Assembly (NCBI GenBank): GCA_030248215.1
Contig: JASANG010000070.1
Span: 62,001 to 126,000, forward strand
DNA from: Enoplolaimus lenunculus
Taxonomy: Eukaryota; Nematoda; Enoplea; Enoplida; Thoracostomopsidae
Direction of reading: 5' to 3'
Length of the DNA stretch: 64,000 nucleotides
Each line of letters begins with the position of its first letter. Position 1 is the first letter of the stretch. The notes under the pieces are model-generated. The model saw only the letters and a list, made by a program, of their open reading frames with translations. It ran no database searches and was not told the DNA's origin. Positions 37,801 through 49,000 of this stretch are shown here, one piece after another. Position numbers and translations under genes: made by a program.

Positions 37801-40800
37801 TTGTAATTTTTCAATATCATATGATATTCGCATAAATGTCCCTCAGTATTACGTGACATACCGACTCTTGTACACATTGACCTTCTGCGAGCGGCGATTT
37901 GTAAGTAAATGTCATATGACATTCGAGTTTTGTCTGTTCACCCGATATGAGTTCTCGAATTTCAATGTTGACGTCGAATCAACAAGGGACAAATCGTGTC
38001 CCACTTACCCCAGTTAAAACGTGAATCCCGCATTACTCCTAGCTTCGTTAATCAAACGCCACAAAAAAGATCACTTCTGATACCTCTGTTTTAATGTTAG
38101 TACCTAGCATGCAAAATCTACCAAGGCGTATAATTATTCAAAGCACCAAATCTAAAATAAGGTCGTACGTAAGATTCTTTTTTAACTGGTTTAATTAAAT
38201 GAGTTTTGACTTCGAATCTGCGATCTTCATGGAAGTCTAAACCGAAAAACTTGTTGACCGGAATAAACCTTGTATATTTAAACTACCTGACGGCAATATT
38301 TATATGCTGCGACATTTGGAAAAATACTATTTTAATTTGTACTTATTTACGTGCTATTACAGAAGGCTGGGTTTCTGTTGATGTAGTGCTATACACTGTA
38401 TTCCTGACGTATTAAGCATCAAACCGATAAACAATTGTCAGCAAATGTATAGGTGTTCACAGAAAACGCCGCAACGGTTCAATTAGTAATAAAAGTATTT
38501 AATATTTTAAAAAATCTCAAGTGTGCTTGCGCTTGCCTATTGCCATTTCGTTGAATACAGTGATTAAAAAAATGGTGATAAGTTTACTTCAGATTCTATA
38601 CTACAGCGTTCACAATAAGAAGTGACTCGGTGTTGAAAGATTTCATGCCATTCTGACTAATTAACGAATTTATAAAATGTTAATTATTTCACATTGCAAA
38701 CTGAATTTGGAAACATTTTGATAAATTTACCGTATGAAAGACTCCGCATTTACTTTCAATTTCAAATCATGGCAGCGTATTCATTAAGTTATGTTTCTAA
38801 ACTGACTGGTACTAGAAACACAGCAAGCAGGAATTAAATTATTTTAGAATTTGCTATCTTAAAAGCTGTTGACCAAATTTTCTTCAGTTTTAATAGTTTT
38901 AAATACCGTGGAATAGTACTATATAGTTCACGTATTGGGTCATTGAATGGAATTTAAATATACGCAGTTTGAAATTGAAATCATTTTACGAACTGTATAC
39001 CAAATTTCACTTTATATGTAATAACATTTTCAGTGTATCTAGGAATGGTAATATTTGCTAACAGGCCCAATTGCCATGCAGCAGAACACGTTTTAGTTAA
39101 ATATGTCAGTTAACAAATTGACAATTGACAATAGTAATTGTACGCAGCCTTAATGGTGTTACCTAGTGAACCTACTGAAATGGAATAGATGTTGAGTTTG
39201 AAATAGTTAGAATTGACAATTTTGTGAAGGAGAAAAGGTGATCGTACGGTATATCAGGATGTAACTTTTGGAATTTTATTTGTGAATTATGCGTACATGT
39301 GAAATAATTTTGAATTTCTGCGCGCATACTTTTTGCTAACACAAAAGTACACCAATAGTCCTTTAGTACAGTGTTTCGTTTTGTAGTGTCGGGACATTAC
39401 GAACTGCGTACTATGACCATTTATGGCATTAGAGATGTTAAGCAATGTGTATGTCTTGTCCTTAGGCTCTGCAAAGAGACTACATGTAATTATAACACTT
39501 CTAACAGAGCTTTTTATAATGACACACAGGGGTGTCATTTAATATTGTTTTTTTTCTGCTATTGACAAATTTTGTCCTTCTCGCCCAGTAATAAGCCAGC
39601 GACAGATTGACAAAATTCTAAAAGTGGGGCATATGATACAGTTTAAATCTCGCGAGCACAGCGATCAAGCAATCGAATGCCGTGTTAGAGCTAAAGCTTG
39701 AAAAATCTTCGTTTTGAATTTAATATAAGTTGGATTTACAATTGGTCTCAATCTGAATAGAAATTAGTTGATTTCAACAATGTCACGAATGGATTTTAAG
39801 AAATACTTGAACAGTGTGGAATAGAATTAAATTAGTGTTAACGTAGTCAGTCAGAAGTGGATAATCTTTTATGGACAGTTGGCTAACTAACCCATTAGTT
39901 CTTGTAGTTTTGAAATTGCAATTAAATAAATTTTCAATTTTAATAAAACTTTACGTAGTCTGGAATTGAATTAAAATGTTGCAATATAATTTAAAATCAG
40001 TTTGCAAAGTGAGTTTATTTTTTCGATAGGATTTAGTTACTATTAAATATTCCTGACTGCATGCAAAAAATTTCAACTGCCTGGAATTGAAAATTGTCCA
40101 AAATCATATTTTCAAAGTAAATTCCATTCTCCATCGCCGGGTAACAGTTTTTCTATATAAATCGGTATACACATTACAAATATTTTAAGAGATGGCAATT
40201 TTTCCGCTGCTTTTAACATATTCACATATATACTGACTGTAAATCTAATTTTTAACTATACGAAACGTACTCTGATACAACTTCGCGAGCGTATCGTGTA
40301 AAATCACGGATCATCAGCAAGAAAGCATTTTCGTCAACAATACTGGACATTCCCTCACGGTAGCGTTCAAGCAAAACCTCAATGGGCGTTGTTTCAATTT
40401 CAGTGACAGTAATGTCAGTAAACGTTGACAAGATTCCAAAGTCATTCAGCATATACAGGCATTCGACTAGCGTGTAGTAAAATTGAAACGTTTCTGTTGA
40501 TTGCGTGAAGTATTCAGTTAACGTTACTGAAATCGCATCAATCTGTCCTTGGTCGATCATATCTTCACACAGCGCCAACACTATAACTCGTTTGTCTCTG
40601 AATAAAATAATAATAATAATAATAATAATATAATATGAGTAATGAATAGCAAAAATGTCATTCCCCTGTTACCATTGGTTCGGAATGTACACAAAATCCG
40701 CAAACTGGTTCAAGAAGCAAAAATCTAATTTTGATTTTATCAAGGGAAATAGGTCAGGCATCTTGCAGGCATGCTATAACAATTTTTTATTTCATTTTTG

Positions 40801-43040
40801 TTCGAGAGGTCAACCTCATAAAAAGTTAAAAAACCAACAAAATTTCTTCGGAATATGGTTTATTAAATATATATTTGAAACCCCAGGTCGAGCTCAGCAC
40901 GAGCAAACCAAAAATTGCTCCCTGCATTTATTTTTCCTGCTGAAAGCGTATGACCCAGCATATTCGTATTTGATGTGCTGACAGAGTATTTTCGAAACTG
41001 TATTGTGCCCGAGTGGACACAATAGCCTACCGAAATAACGTTTAGCGGACTCTATGGTGTTTAGGACAAATATTCGAGCAATTTAATTGGAAGGCGAACA
41101 ATGGAAATGCGGGACTGGCATAATATTAATAATACTAATAATAGTAGTAATAATAATAAAAATAGAAATAATAATAATAATAAAAAATAATGCAATAATA
41201 TATAATAACAACAGGTATATATGGTAATAATTTATGAGGAACTTAGGAACTTGTGTATTATTAGAGTTGCATAGTAATAATAATTATTATAACAGTAAAA
41301 AATAACCAAATACTTATTTAGACACCAACACCAAGTTATCATGTGCGTGTGCTAACAAGCCGCGATTTATAGTAAATGTTTCACTAAAAACCACTCTAGC
41401 AATCAGTGTTAGCTTCTGACACATCGAGTACAATGCGGTTAACAATAAAGGTTTAAGTTCAGATGTCGTAAAAACTTCTTCTATGATTGAGCTGGTTTCG
41501 AACACTACGTGCAAATCTAGACATATGCAAAACCATAGACTAAAAGAGCATAAGCTAAAGCAAAATCTTAAGCAAATCAATAACGTCTGACACATTTGCC
41601 CGTATTCTGAAATGTGTGTAGAACTGTGCGTAGTTGGGGATTCATGTCGTATTCAAAATAGCAAATAATAAATTAACTTTCAGCATATTTTTGCATTATT
41701 ACCCAAACCTCTGTACATCTTTGAGATTTATAATTACAGTAGTTTGTCGGATATAAAATGTATATTGCTTACTGGCTATTGGTTCTATACGCTTTTGAGA
41801 ATATAATCCCTTGTATTTTTTCAATTTTTCGCACATGATGGAAACATTAATTAATATCCAATACAATCTTACGCGTCAACTTGGTTTTGAAATGCGGCAA
41901 CAATCGATTCAGTTACAATATAATCATCTTCAAACGTAGAAAATCCAGCACCGGATATAAATTCGATCATTGTGTCTTTAAGACCATATAGCAAACTGTA
42001 GTCAAGCATAAATTGTAATTTAGAAGTCAATTCTTCATTTCCTGCAGTGCCATCGCCCCAGACTAACTTTAACACGCAGGCAATTTCGTCAAGTTGATAT
42101 CTGAAAAAACAATATGTATAATAAAATGGACTACATAGGGGTTTCAAAAATTTCCGTTCTTGATTCGCATGCCCTAATTGTGTACATATTCTGTGTGTCT
42201 AATTCAATTTGTCTCAGCTGTTAGAGACTAGTCAATCTGGTTGCTAAATTTGCAACACGACAGTTAAATTTAGGTTCGTGTCGCAGCTTGAAATCTATGT
42301 GCATATATCTTAACAAAAGATACGCATAAACTAATAGAAACTTTAATTATAAAACAGTGTATAAGCAAAACCTGAACAATGTCCTACTTTCAGTTATGTT
42401 AAAAATTTGCATACTTATATAAAAATCGATTGGAACGTTACCAACTCCTTCCGAGTAACGTTAACTAATGCATATTCTGCCCAAGGGCACAAAGCTCGGG
42501 GCTTTGCCGAGAGATGAGTGCGCCGAGATTGTTATATAATGTGCATGTAACGCCCGTTGGCAATATGACTGCTACTGCAGTGCTTTTTGGGCGATTTATT
42601 GCCCATACATCGTTTCGTAGCACTAAAATTTATTTTATTTTGCTAAAAATGATAACAATATTTTACTACACTTTTTAGACTATGTTTTGTTTTAGTTTTT
42701 GATCATATGCTTCTTAAAGTTGTTCTAAGTATTTGTTGAACACTTTCGAAATTTTTAGAATATTCTGTTTGTAGAACATTCCGCGAAATTCTTGTTTATG
42801 GTTTATTCATAGGATTGTCCTATTCGTAGAACATTTTTACGAATTTCTCGTATACGAATATCTGTAATTTTTATTTTAGGTTTAGGAACACGCATAATAA
42901 AATGTTAAACGTGTTACATTGCAATGTTATACTCACCTAAGTTTAATATCAACCCAAAGGGCCAATAATCATTATGTCTATTGCAAGTAGGAGGCGGTGT
43001 GTCATATGGCCTAGGTGGCATCTTTTGACGTGGGTAAAAT

Positions 43041-43072
<32 letters not shown>

Positions 43073-46000
43073 CTATCTATCAATCAATCTATCTATCTAT
43101 CTATCTATGATCTATCTATCTATCTATCTATTCATCTATCTTTCTATCTATCTATCTATCTATTCATCTGTCTATCTATCTATCAATGTATCAATCTATC
43201 TATCTATCATATATATGTCCTTATACGATACGCCACTGATACGCTAACAATTTGCATAAGTGCTATGCGCGACAAAAAATAACAAGGCGCATTTACCGAT
43301 ATACCATATCACCGCTGTACCACTGCCACGTTTCTATGTACAAAACGAACGACATAATACCATCATTGTCCATCGCGTCGTCCATCATATAAACAATTTC
43401 CTGAGCTATTTCGTTCGGATCCAATCCATATGTCGCAAATGCGGTCAACGAGTCAACATCGACGCCAGCACCTTTGAGAACGTCCATCAATTTGTTGTAC
43501 GCGATGTCAATCCACTCATCATGGTCACTGACCAAAAATGATTTCAAACATCGTTCGAGTGCGAGTTCAATTTCATCGAGTACAACTTTTCGATTAAACA
43601 GATTCGCGTCAGTTTCTATTCCTGCACCGTCTTTATCAGTAATCATTTGTGGTTCGCTCATTGGTGATCCTGATGCGCTTTCGGAAGTCTTCATTATTAG
43701 CTGCTCTAGTTCGTACTCGTCGTCATCAAAAGATGATGATTTTATTTGGCGAATTTTCTCAGCAATTTCAGCCAGGTGGTCGTTTTCGCTTAAATCGTTG
43801 CTGCACAGTTCGACTGCATACCTGAACCGTAGAAAAACCACTACGTTTTTATTGATTTTTGTGTTCTTTGTAACCAAATTTTGAAAATTACCGAAAAAAT
43901 TTATTCGATTTTAACAGACAATATTGCGAATGTTGTCTAATATAAAGAATTTGGCATATTTTAGTTAAATGCTGACTGGCTATTTGCTACCGCATCAACT
44001 GTATTCGAAAACTAATTTAAAACCAACTGGGATCAGTCACTCAATAACAGTTTGTAACTGTATCTTATTATTAATAGGGTAAACATTGTCAACCGCTTGC
44101 CCTTGTAATAAAATATGATGTTCATATATTACTACAAGGGCAAAGTGGTTAACATTGTATGTCACATTAACATGGGCAAAGCGGTTAACATTGTATGTCA
44201 CATTAACATGGCAAAGCGGTTAACATTGTATGTCACATTAACATAAGCAACAGTTGGTACTCAAGAACTGCATATTGTCCATGCAAAGAGCAGTTTATAT
44301 AAGTCTAAAATGTTTGGCTGCCGCCTACCCTCGGTAACTTTTGACTTATGATGGAAAATTTTTCTGGTCAGCGCCCAACACTGGGAATTACAGAAAATTA
44401 ATCATCTATGCAATCTTTCGCGGCCTGAACCCCATCTAACCATATGTACGCCCGAGAACAAGCAGTTACACTTACCTAAGAGTAATTAGCTGAAGCGACA
44501 AAATCCAGTCAACAACCCTAAGCCTAAGCGTTGTCGCAAGCCGCAAATTCCCGAAACTGCGCTCATAGCCCGATGTCACCAAACCGTGAAGTTATGCCTA
44601 CGGATTCGACTAGATTTGCATATGCCACCTTACTAAGTGATAACCAGTGAAATGTAGCAGACGCGAGCAATAGCAATTGCGAGGGACAGAAATTAATGGC
44701 TCACGAAACAAACTATGCGCATATTTAGAACCACATTTATTGCTGAAACAAGCCGGCTGCGCAGAATTTTGGACTATTGCGCAATCAATCTCAAATTTTC
44801 TGGATAAAAAAGTCAGCTGCGTGAAACGAAATCTAAAATTGAAATCTCTGGCCAAGAACCTGTTATAGTATTAAAATCGTATTCCTATTTCTATGGCAAA
44901 AACCCTACTCAATCGGTTAAAACGTAGGTAGCTACAGCACTGATCTATCCTAGCGCAAGTACCTGCTCACATATCAACCTAGGCAAATCACGTAACCTAA
45001 GCGTCATGCCAGCGGGTGACTTAAGAAAAAGGCGGGTCGACCCAAGCGAGACGCATAGGACACAAACCGAATTTAGAATTATGAAAGAGTATTTAACTTT
45101 ACTTAGTGTGTAACCAAGATTATGTGGGTGCCTAAGCCTAGACCCCACCATGCAGGTGGATCGCTTATTGCGTACACGATATTAATTAGATTAACAAAAA
45201 GATCAACAATAATATTAATGGTGTTGCGGTATTGAGCAAAATGATTTTGTGCTCATTCTATGAGTGACTAGATGAATTGATATGTCAGTGCTAGAATTGA
45301 TTTTAGTCAAAAGTTGACACCCGAAAACGAATTTCTGAGTTTGCACTTAGTGTACAACTTTTAATGAGGATGATCCGTAATACAAGGTATAACAAAGAGA
45401 AGTATCTCGGATCGTCATCCAATCCTCTCCTCCACAAGAACTAATACAAAACCACATCGACAACAACGTGTTCAAAACTCCATCGCAATGGCTGACGCAC
45501 ATACCAAGCCAAAAAACACAATTCTTTTACGCTAGCTGGGTTCTGAAAATTTCGATAGCTTTCAAATTTTACTATAGATTTTCAGAGGCCCAAGACACGA
45601 AACTTTAGATAGGATTTAGCATCTTTAGATCGTTTCTATCGAGTTACACACATATTATAACCTATTACTAAGTTTTACACCATATATATCCAAATTAAGC
45701 TAAATTCATATTATTACAATAATTTAGCGTTTTGCAACTCTTGTTTCAGACCCAAAAACATCCAAATCCAACTCAAGTCAGTTCGCTATTAAGGATTTGA
45801 AAGTATTTTTATGCATTCCAAGCTGCGGGAGCACTCACAGTTTACTCAGAACCGATCTGTAGTGTCTGAACATATCCGCTGTGAGTTGCGCAAGATCTCA
45901 AACAGGCACACACCCATGTAGCGCGACTCTGGGATACCGACACTTTATGGCATGCATTTTTTAGCTTACAACCTTCCGAATCAGGACTATGCCTGTCGAC

Positions 46001-49000
46001 ACCAGCTTGTACGGGGTTTTTCTGATCCCAACTGTCATAACGTAGGTTCTGCTAAGAGTAGTACATGCTTGGTGCAGTGACATCTGCACAGTTTAGCAAA
46101 AATTACAATACCCAGATACTAGAGTCACTGATGCAACGATATACAGTCGCAGTAGACATTATAACGAAGGCGACCCATAATTTGAGTCGTCAGGGTTATG
46201 GATTACGCCACCCATGTGTCTTTGTCAAATTGAAATTGTACACTTGTGGTGCCCCCTTAAATGAAGCAAAACTATTACTTTTTTGTTATGACAATGGCTC
46301 ACACTTGGTGTTTATCTGCTTTTGTTTAAAAAGTTAAGTATTTACTTAAGTCGGCGACTTAAGTAATTACTAAGTAAGATTTCTGAAGCACAGCCAGTGT
46401 CAGCATACAATGGCTTACCAGTCACACTCATCGATTTGAGTTGATTTTTATATGATGACAACGATCACTTTTGCAATCTATAAGGTCCGCAGAACAGTTT
46501 GCGAACGTGGCTCGAGCAATCCTAACACTGGTCCAGAGTATTACCATCATACTTACATCATTAAATCGTTTTCAATGACTTTTTCTAAACTGCCAACGAC
46601 ACCGTCAATGAACATTACATCAATTGAGTTCATTGCTATTTCAGCGTACTCAACGAATGCGTCAAATTTTGCAATGCTCATATCTAACGGAGGGCTGGGT
46701 ACATTGTAGCCGGCAGATTTCAACGACAACGCTAAAATAATTGTATAGTATATCGACAGTTCACCAGATAGATAGTTTTCTTTTCCATGATCATGATCAC
46801 CATTATCATTTCGTATTCCGTCCTCGTTGCTGAAATCTTTTAGACAGTGGTCTAGATGAAAATCTAAGCGTTTTCCATCGTTGGCATGCATTTCTTCAAA
46901 CGAACGTAAACATTCCAACATGTGTACTTGAGCGACATGACTGCAAATAAAAAACAAGTCAACCTGGTTGCAATATTTGCAACCCTCGGTGGATTTTGTT
47001 TATACGGTTATGGTAGGGGACCCTTTAGGGGAGGAGGTATGCGGGGTGGCTGCTCCGGTCCTGTCTATTTTCCATATTTTAGTTTCGCGTCGCAACTTGA
47101 ACCCCATTGATACAATATGCTTATATCTTATCAAAATATACGCTATACAATTCTTCACCACTGGCCCATGATTTATGTACGGATTCAAAATTTTTCTGTT
47201 GCTAAATTTTCAAAGGACCCGGCAGGCAGCGACGGAACTAAGATTTTCTAGTAATGGAGGATACTTTTGTGTACTAAAATTTTAAAGTTTTGAAACGTGT
47301 TTTTAACAAATTTTTCAATGTTTTATAATATTAATCAATTCCGCTTAAGGAGCAAAATTTTTAAATTTTACGTTAAAATTTTGCTATATTTGTCACCTAT
47401 TTGCAAGAAAACTCATTTTGAGCTTCAGATAAAGTGTTTGCATCTCAAAATTTCCAGTACGGCATGGTTCTTGGGGATGGTGGGTGCTTTCTTGTGTTAC
47501 AAACTAGAAAAGTATCAAAAAACTCATTTTCAAAAATTCCAAGAGGATGTTGTTGACCCTAAGAACTGTTGGGTTTTTTATTGTTTTGTGATACCAACCA
47601 ACCACAGACGTAGGCAGCCTTAAAGTTTCAGAGATCCACACCAAATACCGACGTATACAGTCGTAAGCAAATCGTCTATTCAGGCCAATTAATTACTAAT
47701 TAACCTTAAGTCAATTTATATTATATCTAACTACAGTTTGGCGTTTCATTATAGGCAATACCGACGACAAATAAATGTTGGTTTAACTCTACTGTTACAC
47801 AGGTAAATCTTCACATTCCTACGTGCCAATTAGTAATAGGCCTGAATAGCAGATCGAAATTTATATAGTTTGTGCCAAAATTGTTTGACCTCTGCTAACA
47901 TATATATTAAATATTAAATATATTTTTTCGAATTGAGTGCCGTGGCCTCCACGTCTCTAATTGGGTTTGATTTTACTTCAAAATACAAATCGTGAATGAA
48001 TTGATATTTCTTAAGTTTCAATCAAAAATGTGACTGGGCTGCGGCTAAAGTTGTCTTTTTGTTAATATTACGAATATATATATTTAAGGTGGTGCTAGAC
48101 TTGTGGCGGCGCCGTCCGTTACCCTCCGTCGCCGTCCGTCACCACACGATGTCGTAGGTGAGTAATTCACGTATAATATATACGCCACGGTAACGTACGG
48201 TGACGGATGGCGTCGGTCGGAGCCGGACGATGGCGGACGAAACTGGCCGGCGACGTACGGGCCGGATACTGATGGGCGTTGCCGAAAAGTGATGGACGGC
48301 GCCGGACGTCATCAAAAATATAGTGTCCCCCTAGTTTTAAAAAAGTGAAAAAATACCTAAATCACTTGTGTTTAAATGGTAACCTGTGAAACTTATACAA
48401 ATGTTTAACTAATTTTTGAATTGCGAAAAAATTCACTGAACCCTGAATCACAAATAAACAAATGATAACTATGATACTCGTGTTCTACTTACTATTTGTC
48501 GTATTTGGTGATCCTGAAAAATGGAACATATTTAATATTTAAATTTTATGTTATTGACAATTAAGCTATATGTTAGATATATCAAGTGACTGCAGAAATA
48601 TCACCGAAATAAAATGAAAAATAGTCACCATTTGTGGCGGATCCGGAAATTGTTGACTGAGTGCGCGTGCGGAATATTTTAAAAACTCCGAGTTCGAAGC
48701 GAGCGCGAAGCCAAGCCTAATTTCAACACTAAAAGCGTAACACAATATTTTGGCTTTGATTTCTGTTGCTGGGCACAACGCCACGGTGGCGAGATTGGGA
48801 CCGGCAGTGATCGGTTATGTAAACTATTCGGAGTGGCATAAAATCAAATAACAGTCAGCCTAACGAGAAACTTAACATTACAAAGGGTTTGTGCAACAAT
48901 TCAATAATTGCAGACAGTAGACGCTGAATTAATAAAACAAACTACCCAGCTGTAGCCATTAAAATATAGTTAATTTTAGAATAACTATTAATGAAGTATT

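Noticed and set aside
43046-43282. Open frame reading as Ile/Tyr/Ser/Leu repeats
   Set aside because: It is a translation of the ATCT microsatellite.
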